Source: Cephalopachus bancanus (lineage: Eukaryota; Chordata; Mammalia; Primates; Tarsiidae). From it: 64,000 nucleotides of DNA. The position numbers and the translations under genes were made by a program. Position 1 is the first letter of the stretch. Every line of letters begins with the position of its first letter. Where the stretch lies: the NCBI GenBank assembly GCA_027257055.1, contig JAPVLO010000205.1, positions 744,001 to 808,000 of the forward strand, in the 5' to 3' direction. Positions 10,490 to 21,336 of this stretch are shown here, piece by piece. A model generated the notes under the pieces. The model worked only from the letters and a program-made list of their open reading frames with translations, was not told the origin of the DNA and ran no database searches.

Positions 10490-11500
10490 ACTCTTTGTAT
10501 TTCCCATCTCTTCCTCATCTCCTTTCCCATGATTTTCTATTCTCCTTTACTTTAGTCACTCATGTTCATAAACACAACCTAAACCTTATTATCGCTCCAG
10601 GCAGCACTACCTCCAAAATCGCTAATGCAACCTCCCCTTTCCTGTTCACAGCTCCTGTTCTTCAGCTTGATTATGTCCCTGCTCTCACCTCAAACATGCT
10701 TTAGCCTAACGGGGGTCTTTAGTACTTCCTACCATGTTGCTCTTGTGTATCCTAACTTACCCCCAGCTCCCCTCGCCATCTTCACTACAATCACCCAGGT
10801 CCAAGCCATCATCATCTCTCACCTGCGCTTTTGCCATAAGCTCCTGATGGGTCTTCCTGTTCAAGAGCCTTGCAGTCAGAGTAGTTTTTTTGTTTTCTTT
10901 TGTTTTGTTTTAATACAAGAGCCAGATCATGGTGCTTTTCTGCTTAATAGTATCTAATGGCTTCAGTCAGAGTCAAAGTCAAAGTCCTAGAGAGGACATG
11001 ACCTGGCCCGTGTTGCCCCTGTGGCCTCATTTCCTTCTCCTCTCCATCTTACTCACTTTAATCCACATACTGCCTCTCAGCTCTGCGCATTCAACAGACG
11101 AGACATACTAACACCAAGGTCTTTGTGCCGCTCTTCCCGGCCTGGGTGCTCTTCCCTCAAGTGTCTTCACGGCTTGCTCTTTCACTTACTTCAAGTCTCT
11201 GCTCAAATGTCCTCATCAATGAAGCATTTTGTCTGTCCTACTTAAATAAGCAAATGCCACTCACCTACTTCTGTCCTTCCCTATTTTATTTTTCTTCACA
11301 GAACATATCACCATCTGACATATTACATCTTTTTCCTTTTTAAAATTATCGTTTGTTTATGGCACTTCCCCTAGAATATAAGATTCAAAAGAGCAGCTAT
11401 TTTTGTCTCTTTTTCACTGTTATACACCCTGTGCCTAGAACAACACTTTGCTCATAGTAGACAACTGCTGAATACTTGGATTTATTGAATTCAGCTTGGA
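10490..11500 (+). mobile_element. L2 LINE, ~1 kb through the 3' end
   Basis: One of the longest L2 copies here. 'CCAAGCCATCATCATCTCTCACCTG' (10802-10826), 'GGTCTTCCTGTTC' (10850-10862), 'AGTCAAAGTC' (10972-10985), 'AAGTCTCTGCTCAAATGTC' (11192-11210), 'ACATATCACCATCTGACATATTACAT' (11303-11328) and 'TTTGCTCATAGTAGACAACTGCTGAATA' (11447-11474) follow L2 order. The several open frames here are decayed ORF2 and pyrimidine-bias shadows. Confidence 0.8.
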
Positions 11501-11599
11501 GTTCATGCTCTATTATTTCAACCATACTTATGTCACTAGAGTTTGTGTATGTGTATCATATTTTCACATGAAAACAGGATTGGAGAGGCAGGCATCTTG

Positions 11600-11850
11600 G
11601 CTCATAGGCTTGCTATAATTTACATGCTATAGAATGCATAAATTGTAGGCTGCAGTTGACTGAGTTTTGACAAATGTATATACTTGTACATATCTTAATA
11701 TCTCTATTAAGGTGTTTATCTCTATTAAGAACATGTTTATCATCTAGAGGGTTCCCTTAGGCACCCTCCTAGTCAAGCACCACCACTGCCACCCCAACCC
11801 CACTGAGAGGCAACCACATCTCTGATCTCTTCAATCACTCTCTCTTTTCA
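11600..11850 (-). mobile_element. L1M 3'-region fragment, reverse (tentative)
   Basis: 'GACTGAGTTTTGACAAATGTATATAC' (11658-11683) and 'ACTGAGAGGCAACCAC' (11802-11817) match a common old L1 segment seen in reverse orientation in mammalian genomes ('gagttttgacaaatgtatatac ... gaggcaaccactgatctg'). Borders are approximate. Confidence 0.5.
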
Positions 11851-12704
11851 TATCAGGAATGAAAATCTTTCTCAGAGGCCCTCCGTCCCCAGAACACTTT
11901 CCCTTACATTTCCTTGACCAGAATTGTGTCACAGCCTACCCTTAAGGCAATCACTGGCTAATGAGGGTGTTATAATAGACCATTTATGATTCATCCATTC
12001 CTTGACCTCAGTACATTGCTGCAGGCTCAAATAAAACTTTTTTCTTTCTTTTTTTTTTTAGCAAGGAAGAAGAGGGAAAACTGTTGTAAACACACAATTT
12101 TGCTGGTCTATATATCCAAGCATCCAACATCTGACCTATTATTTCAGCTTGATTTCACTTGCAAATGTCCTAATTAAGCTCTCATTTCAAGTCAATGGTT
12201 AAAATACTGAAAATGACACAGACAAATGTAGAGACTTCCCCTGAAGTTAACATCAATCCACATTCTAGTACTTGGGTCAAAGTTCTTTATGCAGGTCCAA
12301 ATATAACCAAACATATTTTCCTGGACCCTAATCTCCATTTGGTCTGCAAGGATATAATGAGAAACACCATTCAACATTTTATGATTTTGTTTCCCTAACT
12401 GGGCATTCAGAGAAGTGTCAGTGTACATATTTAGTCTTTTTGTACCTTAAAAGTCTCATATCTAAGTAGCTGTAATGAGACTCGGCTTATTTTCAGCTTA
12501 GATATCTTAGGTCTCTATAGCTCTTGTATATTTATCACTTGTTTTGCGCCCATTTCCTTTGTTTGTACACATCCTTCTAAAAGCCAATCTCATGTGAGAG
12601 AATAAATAGAAAGGTAACTTTTCTTCATTCTCTCATTTTTTATCTTTTTCAATAATTTAGTGACTTCATTATGAGTCTCCCAATTCCTTTTACTTGATTT
12701 TTAT
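11851..12704. other. unassigned sequence
   Basis: The part at 12192-12428 is open on both strands (67 and 78 codons) but has no splice-site support. I do not call a gene. Confidence 0.4.
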
Positions 12705-12719
12705 TTTTAATACATTTTC

Positions 12720-13006
12720 TTTTTTTTTTTGAGTTGGAGTCTCACTCTGTCGCCCAGACTGGAGTGCAGTGGCTGCTCCCGGCCACTGCAGCCTTGACCT
12801 GCTGGGCTCCGGCGATCCTTCTGCCTCAGCCTTCCGAGTAGCCGGAATTACAGGCATGCGCTACCACGCCCAGCTGATTTTTTGATTTATTGTAGAGATG
12901 AGGTCTCGCCAAGTTGCCTAGGTGGGTCTCGAACCCGCGGGCTCAGGCAATCCACTCTTCAGCCTCCCAAAGGCGCGGGATTACAGGCTGAGCCACCAAG
13001 CCCAGC
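12720..13006 (-). mobile_element. young Alu, inserted in the tail of an older Alu
   Basis: Reverse-orientation full-length Alu with poly-T at its left end. It is flanked by a 15-bp duplication TTTTAATACATTTTC at 12705-12719 and 13007-13021. Diagnostic linker 'GATTTATTGTAGAG' and 'GAACCCGCGGGCTCAGGC' place it in the same young subfamily as 7711-7996. The duplicated target lies in the degenerate A/T-rich tail of the next Alu, so insertion order is clear. Confidence 0.95.
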
Positions 13007-13021
13007 TTTTAATACATTTTC

Positions 13022-13306
13022 ATTTAATTTTTTTTTTTTTTGAGTTGGATCTCACTTTGTGGCCCAGATGGAGTGCAGTGGCACAATCACAACTACTGCA
13101 GCCTCGACCTGTTTGGCTCAGGTGATCCTTCTGCCTCAGTCTTCCAATTAGCTGGAATAACAGGCATGTGTCACCATGCCCAGCTAAGTTTTTGATTTAG
13201 AGACAAGGTCTTGCCATGTTGCCCAGGCTGGTCTCGAACTCCTGGACTCAGGCAATCCTCTGGCCTCAGCCTCCCAAAGTGCTAGCATGAACTACCATGC
13301 CTGGCC
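13022..13306 (-). mobile_element. older Alu, reverse, interrupted in its tail by a younger Alu
   Basis: Reverse Alu with fewer CpGs ('ATCACAACTACTGCAGCC', 'GTGTCACCATGCCCAGC') than its neighbour. Its own target duplication is still traceable around the whole nested pair: 'CAATTCCTTTTA' at 12681-12692 against 'CGATTCCTTTTA' at 13311-13322. The intervening 12693-12719 and 13007-13034 are its split A-rich tail. Confidence 0.85.
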
Positions 13307-13401
13307 GTCCCGATTCCTTTTAAATCCAACTGCCTTTTAGTTTCTATCTAGTGTTTCTGTGACCTTTAGAATAAAAAAAAAATCTGTCATCTAAGTATTA
13401 C

Positions 13402-13581
13402 CCAGGATTATATATGTAACTGTGGCTAGCATGTTGTCTTTTTATTATTATGAACTCTAAGATGGCACTGGCAAATCCTTTTAAACTGATTTCCATAACT
13501 CCTATTTCATCTTTCCTAGTTATAATCAAATCCAGAGAATCACATTCTCTTGTTGTATTCTCTACTTTCTCAGAGAAGAGA
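13402..13581 (-). CDS. weak candidate coding exon
   Basis: On the minus strand, a long T-rich tract (plus-strand 13583-13625) ends in '...TGCTGGTAG' and is followed by ~180 nt open in one frame. The frame contains the peptide KVENTTRECDSLDLIITRK, up to a 'TGG|GTAATA' donor-like site at 13396-13401. No homologue recognised. The poly-T tract may be chance, and borders and phase are unsupported. It lies on the same strand as the stronger exon pair at 15.6-15.9 kb. Confidence 0.2.
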
Positions 13582-15581
13582 CTACCAGCAAGATCAGGGA
13601 AAAATAAAAAAAAAAAAAACAAACCAAAACAAATTGCATCAAATATTCTGCTTTAGCAGAATGATGCTTCCAGAGTATAAACACATGGTTTCCAATCATG
13701 ACATTAATCTATCTCTAGGCCATATCTGAAACTTGTATTAGGAGAGCAACAGTTCTGTTCTTTAACTACCCAAGATATCGGTATTTGGCCCACAGTATTA
13801 TCAATGTATGAGCCATGTATTCTCATACTGTGTTCTCTATCAGGCTAAACCTAGTCGCTAAAGGATTTCCAAGCAGGGTCCTCTTCCACAGCTCTCAATA
13901 GGTATTTTTTTAACTTACAAAGCACATAGCCCTCCCACTGGCATATTCCAGCAATTAGCTTGATCTCTATAAGTCTGTAATACCCAAGAGATCATATTTA
14001 TCTATTTCCATTACATTACAGATTTACCTTATTATCTTATCAGCCCTACTAAAAAGGTATGAGTGTTACAAAGTGTTTATCAGAGATTGTTTTTAAAAAT
14101 TGTATTTTTAATTATTATGGGTACATAATAGTTTCACACAGTACTTATGGAGTGCATGTGATTCAGAAATTTAGCTGAAACAAAGCTAAATTTAACCTTT
14201 TAACCTCTTAACATTTTAAAAAGAGATCCTATGCAAAGTACTACAAGTACCAGAGGAAAAAACTGAAGAGAGACTTTTCTCTATTTAAAAATCAAGACCC
14301 AGTCTCGAAGGAAAAAAATCATTTATTTTAATTTTTCTGTAGCAAAACTGAAGTAGGTGTTTTTTTCTTATTTTTGCTTGTGAATCAATGCCACATTTTT
14401 TTTCCTGCTACTGTGTTATTACTCACTGAGGTTACACTTGATATTTCTCAATTATCTCATTTTATCATTTTGTCTGAGCATTGTTCTCCCCTTACCTCAA
14501 ATTTCAGTTTAAAGTTCTCTTTATCAGACTGGCAAGATGCCTGCTAAATGCACTCCTTCAGTTCTAAGGAGGTATACTCTATTCCCTGTAGGGAGTCTGC
14601 TGTATTACTAGCAGAAGCTCTAGTTAAGAAAAACTAGTTCTGGTCTTCTTTTCCTGCTTTAGTAGGGTGTTACTTGATACCCATTACCTTTTTGTCCTTC
14701 AAAATCATGGCCCCAACTGGGAGAAGAGATGAAAACATCCCTTCAAGTGCACAAACCAAATGCCTCTGGTTTCATCATTCATTGCCTTATGAATCAGCAA
14801 GAGTATAGAATGCTCTGTACATTTGATAAGTCTCAGGAAACCTCCAGAGGAAATCTCTCATATCTACTCCATCATGATTTACCTCAATATAAATGAGAAA
14901 GAAATAAGAGGCTTTCCTTCTTTTCCCATACCTGGAGGATTTGGTTTGGATGATTATCTCTGATTCTCAATTATAGGTCTGTAGAGACCTTAAGGGATTT
15001 ACCTAATATGTAAAGGATATGTTATCAATTATCAGTCAATGCATGAAAAGATGTAGAGTACTTCTAAGATCTCCTTGTGTAGGTCTTTAAAATACTCTCA
15101 TTTACTGATGATTGTTACCAAAGACTAACATATGGGAGTTAAAATCTGAGGTTAAGCTTGAAAGTATGCCAGGCAAAAGAGAGACACAAAGACACGGTAA
15201 TACTATCTTCAGGAACTTGCAGTCTTGTTAGGAAGCTAGCACTCCTGAACCCAGCCATACACATATACCTCTGTTGTAACATCAGGTTTCCACAGAAAGG
15301 GTGGGGCAACCAGTTGGTCAGAGCACTGGGTTCAAGCATGCATTTTTGAGACAATATTATAGCAACAAGAAAACATTAAACTGCTATTATTCTTGAATCT
15401 TATAAAAATATGTATTAACTTAATAAACATCTGATAGAAAGATTTCCTAAGAACTTACCACATTTAGGAATAATTATCTGGAATTATATCCACACAAAAT
15501 TTTTATGACAAAATATAGCTGAAATAAAAGCTTCTATCTAAAATTATAGCAATACTAAAAATTAAGTACCAAGTTACTTAC
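13582..15581. other. unassigned sequence
   Basis: No confident repeat. A weak L2/MIR-like reverse segment may exist near 15190-15230 ('AGGAACTTGCAGTCTTGTTAGG'). Confidence 0.4.
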
Positions 15582-15735
15582 TTTTACTATGATAAGCCTA
15601 GCCTGGTTTTCACACCTCTGATTATCATTTTCTGTACATTCTACTTCAAACAGGGTATTATAATTTTCTAGGATTTTAGCCATTATCTTGTTGCAAATGT
15701 CCTGTTCTTTCATGCCTTCAAGCCCAGATGGCACA
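15582..15735 (-). CDS. candidate coding exon B of an unidentified host gene
   Basis: 154 nt, read right to left. The acceptor is strong: a pyrimidine-rich 'TTTTTCTTTTCTTATTTCTAG' ending at plus-strand 15736. The donor is canonical 'AAA|GTAAGTAAC' (plus-strand 15571-15581). After one leading base, 51 codons are open, including GLEGMKEQDICNKIMAKIL and a C-terminal ...CENQARLIIVK. Composition is normal globular protein and is not repeat-derived. I do not recognise the family. It starts with one spare base while exon A ends on a full codon, so the two do not join in frame. This means lineage-specific decay, an assembly error or a mis-set border. Evidence for an exon is good, for an intact gene poor. 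Confidence 0.5.
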
Positions 15736-15814
15736 CTAGAAATAAGAAAAGAAAAATTTTGAGAGGAATTACTTAATAAACACAACAGTGCCTGCATAGC
15801 TGACTCAGACATAC
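15736..15814 (-). other. putative 79-nt intron between exon-like blocks
   Basis: Begins GTATGTCTGAG (minus strand, plus-strand 15804-15814) and ends TTATTTCTAG, with an 'ATTAAGTAATTCC' branch-point-like stretch upstream of the pyrimidine tract. At 79 nt it is near the minimum vertebrate intron length but workable. Confidence 0.4.
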
Positions 15815-15941
15815 TTTGTAATCTTCTGAATGATTAGCCTTCTTATAAGAATGCATGAGATTTTCAACAAGGTCTATGGTAACATGCATGACATCATTGG
15901 GACAATTGGTGAGTTCCCAAGGTCTGGATCAATAGCTTGTG
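15815..15941 (-). CDS. candidate coding exon A of an unidentified host gene, frame broken
   Basis: 127 nt on the minus strand. Acceptor 'GTACTTTTCTTATTCAG|CAC' (plus-strand 15942-15958) and donor 'TACAAA|GTATGT' (plus-strand 15809-15814). The main frame reads CPNDVMHVTIDLVENLMHS then a lysine- and histidine-rich end, which looks like real protein. A TGA stop lies near the 5' end of this frame (plus-strand 15930-15932). The first ~20 nt read better in another frame (QAIDPD), so a 1-nt deletion in the C run near 15919-15923 would explain the stop. No family assigned. Confidence 0.42.
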
Positions 15942-15999
15942 CTGAATAAGAAAAGTACAGGCTATTCAAGAAAAAGATATAGATTAACACTGAGACCAG

Positions 16000-16600
16000 T
16001 GATGCTTTAAACTTATTAAAAATTGTACACATAAGATAACATTATATAAATGTAAAAGCAAAAAAGAATGGAATGAGTGTTATTATGACACAAATACTCA
16101 GCCACACAAATCATAGCAGCACAATCTTTAAGGATTTCTTAGATAATGCACAAAAAGTACAAACCTTAGAGGAAAAAATGAATACTTCTGAGAAAAAAAT
16201 AATGATAATTACTGAGTTGCAGGATGGGCACACATAGACGACCTATTACACTATTCTCTCTTCTTTGGGGTGTGTTTAAAACTTTCCATAATAAAAAAAG
16301 TCAAAACCAAATCTGAATGCAGAACACATGATAAACAAGATAAAAAGACAATCCACAGATTAGAAAAAGATAAATATTTTCTTCAATAACACAGATAACA
16401 AACACAGGATTAGTGTTACATTATGAAAAAACTCCTACTACTCAATAAGAAAGTTCAAAAGAAAAAAAGGTAAGAGATGAGTTGGAAAACAGAAAAAAGT
16501 ACTCAAACAGATGTATAGATGTATAGTATATTTTATGAAAAGATACCTAGCTTCACTGAATAACCAGCGAAGTGCGTTTAAAAAACACCACTTAGGCATC
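16000..16600 (+). mobile_element. L1M LINE fragments
   Basis: 'TTAAAACTTTCCATAATAAAAAAAGTC' (16277-16303) is an old L1 3' terminus. The following 16330-16600 ('GATAACAAACACAGGATTAGTG', 'GAAAAAACTCCTACTACTCAATAAGAAAG') resembles the L1M ORF2 3' part with 'CTCAATAA.AAAG'. Two overlapping old L1 pieces are likely. Confidence 0.55.
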
Positions 16601-16614
16601 ATATAATACTCATC

Positions 16615-17075
16615 TGTATTAGTTTCCTATGGCTACTATAAAAAAATGACCACAATTGTCTTCCAGTTCTGGAGATCAAAAGTGCAAAATCAGTATCATT
16701 AGGCATCAACTGGACTACACTCCCTATGAAAGCTCTTGAGGAAAATCTGTTCCTTGCTTCTCCTATCTCCGGGTGGTTGTCTGCATTCCTTGGTTGGAGC
16801 TGCATCAAACCAACCTTTGACAAGACCAGCATCTTCAAATCTCTCTCTGCTCCATCTTCATATGGCTTTCTCTCTGTATGTCTAATCTCTCTCTGCCTCC
16901 TTCTGATAAACATACATGTGACTGCATTTAGTGCCTACCAGAGAATCCAGGATAGTCCTCATCTCAAAATCCTTATCACATCTGCAAAAATTATTTTTTG
17001 CAAAAAAGGTACATATTCAGGCTCCAGGAATTATGATCTGATAACTTTGGGGGACACTTCAACTTACTAGACCAT
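16615..17075 (-). mobile_element. MLT1-like MaLR LTR, reverse
   Basis: 'GTATTAGTTTCCTATGGCTACTATAA' (16617-16642), 'TTCCAGTTCTGGAG' (16661-16674), 'AGGAAAATCTGTTCCTTGC' (16738-16756), 'CTGCATTCCTTGG' (16782-16794) and 'CTCATCTCAAAATCCTTATCACATCTGCAAA' (16957-16987) are the reverse-complement hallmarks of this LTR group. The copy is about 460 bp. Confidence 0.7.
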
Positions 17076-17111
17076 CTGTGGAATTCACACCCAAAAGTGC
17101 CTCCCACTGAG

Positions 17112-17774
17112 TCATACCTTTGTATAATCCCTTCCCCTTAGATGTAGACAGAATCTGTGACTTGCTTTGACCAATAGGATTTTGCAAAGGTGATAGGATG
17201 CCACTCCTATAATTATGTTACAATGTGTGAGACTCAGTCTTAGCTGACTGAAGCAAGACATTCTCCTGCTGGCCTTAAAAAAATAAGCTGCCATATTGTG
17301 ACAGGGCCTGTAAGAGGGCCATGAGGCTAGGAGCTATGGGGACCTCGGGGGACCTAGCTATAGCTGTAGGAATCCAGTAAAATGCTGGCTCCTTTGTCAT
17401 GCACCTTCATGGAAATGAACCCTGTCAACAACCTGAATGAGGCTAGAAGAAAATTCTTCCCCAAACTTAAGCTTCCAGATGAAAATGCAGTCCAGGTGAG
17501 ACCTCAATTTCAGCATTGTAAGACTAAAAGCAGAGGGTCCAGGTGGTTATGCTGGCATACTCCTGTAGTCCCAGAGTGATTCATGACTGTCACTGCACTG
17601 CAGCCTGGGTGACAGAGTGCGAACCAATAATAAAAGGGGAGGAAAAAAAGAACAGAGGATCCAGTTAAGTTGTGCCCAGATCCCTGGCCCATGGGAAATG
17701 AGACAGCAAATGTTTGTTGCTTTAAAGCACTAAAATCTGTGATGATTTGTTACATCAGCAATTGAAAACTAATA
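17112..17774 (+). mobile_element. MLT1-type MaLR LTR interrupted by an Alu scrap
   Basis: Typical order: 'GACTTGCTTTGACCAATAGGATTTTGCAAAGGTGATAGGATGCCACTCC' (17159-17207), 'CCTGTCAACAACCTGAATGAGG' (17419-17440), 'TTCTTCCCCAAACTTAAGC', 'CCAGTTAAGTTGTGCCCAGATCCCTGGCCCA' (17661-17691), 'GCAAATGTTTGTTGCTTTAAAGCAC' (17706-17730) and terminal 'GAAAACTAATACAG' (17764-17777). A ~105-bp Alu right-arm fragment splits it at 17531-17637. Confidence 0.8.
17531..17637 (+). mobile_element. Alu right-arm fragment
   Basis: 'TACTCCTGTAGTCCCAGAG' then 'CACTGCACTGCAGCCTGGGTGACAGAGTGCGAACC' lies inside the MLT1 LTR. Both ends of the Alu are missing and there is an internal deletion, so this is an old truncated or partly deleted copy. 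Confidence 0.75.
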
Positions 17775-18500
17775 CAGAGTTTGGTGTCTGGAAGTGGGTG
17801 CTGCTGTAACAAATATCTAAACTGTGGAAGTAGCTTCACAACTGGGTAGTGGAAGGAGATAGAAGAATTTGGTAGCATCATAGAGAAGGCCTCAAATGCC
17901 CTGAACAGATTATTAACAGACCTTTGGACTTTAAGAACTTTGTTGGTGAGGGCTCAGAAGGAAATGAGGAACATGCTGTTAGAAATTCGAGGAAGGGTCA
18001 TCCTTGTTATGGTGACAGAAAGTTTAGGGAAATTGTATCCCGTGGTTATGTGGGAAGCAAAATTCATCAGCAATGAGCTTAGATGTATAGTGACAAAAAT
18101 TTCCCAGCAATAGCTTAATGGTATCTTTTTGCCACTTTCAGTAAAATGCAGGAGGAGAGAGAGAAAGAAATTGAGGGAGAACTCACACAAACAGAAAATA
18201 AGACTTCATTTTGAAAATGCTCAGACTCTCCAGATGGCAAAAGGCACTAAAATTAAGACTCACTGTCAAGAAAGTAGGTTCTATAGGAAAAGGTTGGAAG
18301 TGTGACTATACATCCTTTTGCTAAAACCTCAGAAAGATCAAAATCTCCTATTATTCAGTCACACCAAGGTCCCTTTCAAGTGATGAAGGGGATGCCTCAC
18401 AGATCCTTCAGTCAAACCAGAGTCTCTAGGAATTTAAAAGCATTGTCCCTCAACCATTTTAGCATGAGCCAAAGACGGAGAAAGGATTATTTTGAAAAGA
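17775..18500 (+). mobile_element. MaLR internal (non-coding) region
   Basis: Directly follows the LTR with 'GTTTGGTGTCTGGAAGTGGGTGCTGCTGTAACAAATATCTAAA' (17779-17821), 'ACTGGGTAGTGGAAGGAGATAGAAGA' (17841-17866) and 'GGTGAGGGCTCAGAAGGAAATGAGGAACATG' (17945-17975), which is the THE1/MST/MLT1 internal start. These internals lack functional retroviral genes. No 3' LTR follows before the ERV1 provirus at 18788. Confidence 0.75.
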
Positions 18501-18508
18501 TCTGTGGA

Positions 18509-18530
18509 TGTCTCTCTCTCTCTCTCTCTT
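18509..18530. repeat. short TC microsatellite with T run
   Basis: (TC)~10 followed by a T run to 18539. Confidence 0.9.
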
Positions 18531-18787
18531 TTTTTTTTTAATAGAGAAGTGAATTCCTGTGAAGTTCACAGGAGACTCACAAAGTTTTTGAAAATTTTAT
18601 TTCAGCAGAAACACTGCCAACTTTGAATGAAAGGGACTGAGAGGGTATAAAATGAAAAGAGACTGTTGGAACCCTAAACTTGTATTAGCAGGAAGCAAGT
18701 TGATAAAACTAGTCAGTTGCAAACATGTTCTGGGTTTCATATAAAATGAAGGATGACTCAGAGGGTAGAACCAAGAATCTAGAGGGC

Positions 18788-19281
18788 TGTTAAAAAAAAA
18801 TACATAGGATGTCATTGGTTTAGGCTAAGGTATCTATACTAGACCCCAACAGAACAGACTAAAATTCAGAACGGAATCACCCATAATAAAGTTTCACATT
18901 ACCAAACCAAAAGTAAGGTGTTATCTGACCATCCCAGAAATTAGGAAAGAGAGAAAAATATCAATATCCCAAACAGGCCAGCTGTAATTGCTATGATAAT
19001 GAAGTTACCTCTTTTAATCCTATGTCAGCAAATTGGGTATTTTTCTACTGTTCTGTCTCCCTGTCTTGCCTTACAAGGAAAGTAACTTTGAAATGACTAA
19101 TCCACTTTTTGTTCTTTGTTTCTGCTTTCTTCAGCCCTTTTTCTGTCTATAAAACCAACCTCTTCTGCTGGACTTACTGGAACATTCATTCTACCTTATG
19201 GAATTAAGTGTTGCATGATTCCAGAATCACAAATCAAGACAATTAAGACCTTTACGTTGGTTGTAATTTCATCTTTTGACA
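18788..19281 (+). mobile_element. 5' LTR of a class I endogenous retrovirus
   Basis: 494 bp from TGTTAAAA to '...TTTTGACA'. It is paired with a homologous LTR at 26715-27290. The U3/R core at 19075-19161 matches 27084-27170 with 6 mismatches in 87 bp. TATAAA box at 19148-19153. The AATAAA seen in the 3' LTR is changed to AATTAA here (about 19202-19207). The LTR resembles MER34/MER57-like ERV1 LTRs, but I cannot fix the family. Confidence 0.8.
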
Positions 19282-19699
19282 GATATGATAACCAATGAAG
19301 GGACCTGAAGGAGACTACTGATGACTCTGTGACCCCTTGAGGAACACTGAAAAGGTGCTGCTTACCCCTTTAGTGTGTTTGTGTGTTGGGAGGGGTTCCT
19401 GTGTTCCTTAAGGAGTTCTGAATGTCATTATTAAGTTCCTCTCAGTTCTGAGCTCTGCTCTCTTTTGCATTTGAATATTCTGATCTCTTCGGCTTTTGTG
19501 GTACCAAGAGTTAGTTTGTGCTGTGGCAGGGTACATGACCTTTGGTTTATGGTGACTGAAGATTTACTGGCCAAAAAAAGGGTACAGTTTTTAAGGTGAC
19601 TGGCAACAGTGCAGTAAGTGTTTAATACTGCAGGGGCCTCTCTATTTCTTCTCTTCTTGGGCACTTACGTATCAGAGCCAAAGCCATCCTGGCTCTAAG

Positions 19700-20660
19700 A
19701 GACCCAAGACCCAACATAAAATGGAATCCCTAATGTCTAAAGATCTAGTTCTTCTGGTACCTTTGTCTTCTTTATGTATAAGAATTATGGCCCCAGAAGC
19801 TGCAAGTATTTACAAAACTAGTAAAATCTTACTAAAGATAATTCAGATTACAGTGGCCATTATATGGAACATTCTAGATGAACAAGACTCCTCTTCTAAG
19901 AAGTATACTTGAATCCAAGCCTCATTAATTAGGCAGAGAGAATGGGATTGCTATTCTAACAGGAATTCAGAAGCCCTCCCCCCAAAAAACAGGATTCTAA
20001 AATTGCTTTAAAAAAAAATTCATTGTTGAAAGGTTAGAAAAAACTAAAAATGTAAGATATTGTCCATATCAAAGATGGTAAAGCTGATGTGACTCCTACT
20101 GCTCCGCTGTATCCCACTTTGCCTGGATATTTATGGTATACTAACTCTCTTTCTTCTTTGAAAAAGCAAACAGTTTTCTTTTAAAATAAAACCAACAAAA
20201 ATTCAGGAAATAATCCCTGAGTGACTTACACTCTTTGGACAAAAACAGAGCTCAGGGTCATAGTTTAAAATTTCCTAACATAGAAAAGACATTCAAAGTT
20301 TTCTGAAGCATTCAGGATCTCAGCTGGAATTTATGATTCCAGGAAACATGATCTCGACCATATTGGTGGGAAGTGGGGAAACCCAAAAATGGATGAAAGA
20401 GGCAGGAGAGCATTACCCAGCAAGCCCTATCTGATCCTCTTTGGGTCAGGCAAAGTCTAAAAAACCATAAATGACCTTTTGAAAGTCAATCTCAAAGTGT
20501 TTCAGCTCCATGTCAGCCACAACTTAGAATGACTTTTGGGTCTACTTTGTCAATAAGCAATCCCTAAAACAGCAGTTTGCAAAAAACTGTTGCCATTGGT
20601 GCAAACAACCAGGATGCTGAAAACAGAACTGCCCCTAAAGGTTTTGAGGGAAGCCACTAA
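19700..20660 (+). pseudogene. decayed ERV1 gag (nucleocapsid end recognisable)
   Basis: At 20591-20632 one frame spells the retroviral zinc-knuckle spacing C-X2-C-X4-[H]-X4-C with a following Pro, the layout of gammaretroviral-type nucleocapsid. The histidine position is Cys (TGC, 20615-20617), the next codon is a stop (TGA), and another stop follows the last Cys-Pro. The location, about 1.3 kb after the 5' LTR, fits the end of gag. Upstream gag is not identifiable by eye, so the start is nominal. Confidence 0.6.
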
Positions 20661-21336
20661 ACTAACAACTGGCTGTCTGCCCTCTGCTGATCTCCATGGT
20701 AACCACCAGGCCGGGTAGATCTCCAAGGGAAGTCCCAGTAGGCTTCTACCAGTTGTTCTGGTAGACCACTATTTCTGCCTTCAACACCACTCTTTTGGGG
20801 CAACCTCTCCCTCAAAATAAAAAAGAAAATTTCAGCTGTGGAGGATATCAAAACAACTTTTATCAACGAATCCAGGCATAGAAAATGCCTCCGTTGCCCT
20901 ATTCATTAAAGGGTCCTGGCCTGAAGTCAGCAATCTAACTAAGAAACAAGCGAAGTTGAAAAGACCACCTATCAATTAAATGGTCTCCAAAATACAATTT
21001 TCTGGCATTTAGCTGGCTATTTTGAAATTCTTTGTAAAATAAATTTACATCTGTAAATAAATATCCATTCGTAAACCTATCTCCCTAAGGGTTTATGCCT
21101 TTGGAAGTATAAATTTAGAGTTGCCTAGATAACAATTGTTTAGGGCAATGGAACAGATAATCAAGAGAATGAAAGTCTAAAAGAGTGGAGAAAAACTTTT
21201 TGAAAACTGACAAATGAATCTTATAAAATCTATATAATCTACTTCGGTGTGTCTGTATGTCTATATGTGTTATGTGTATGTGATATTTCTCTACCAAAAT
21301 ATATGAAAGAACTCTAATTGAAAAAGTGCTTAAATA

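Noticed and set aside
12192..12428. Overlapping open frames on both strands as a conserved gene
   Set aside because: Open on both strands without splice sites; no family recognised. Likely chance.
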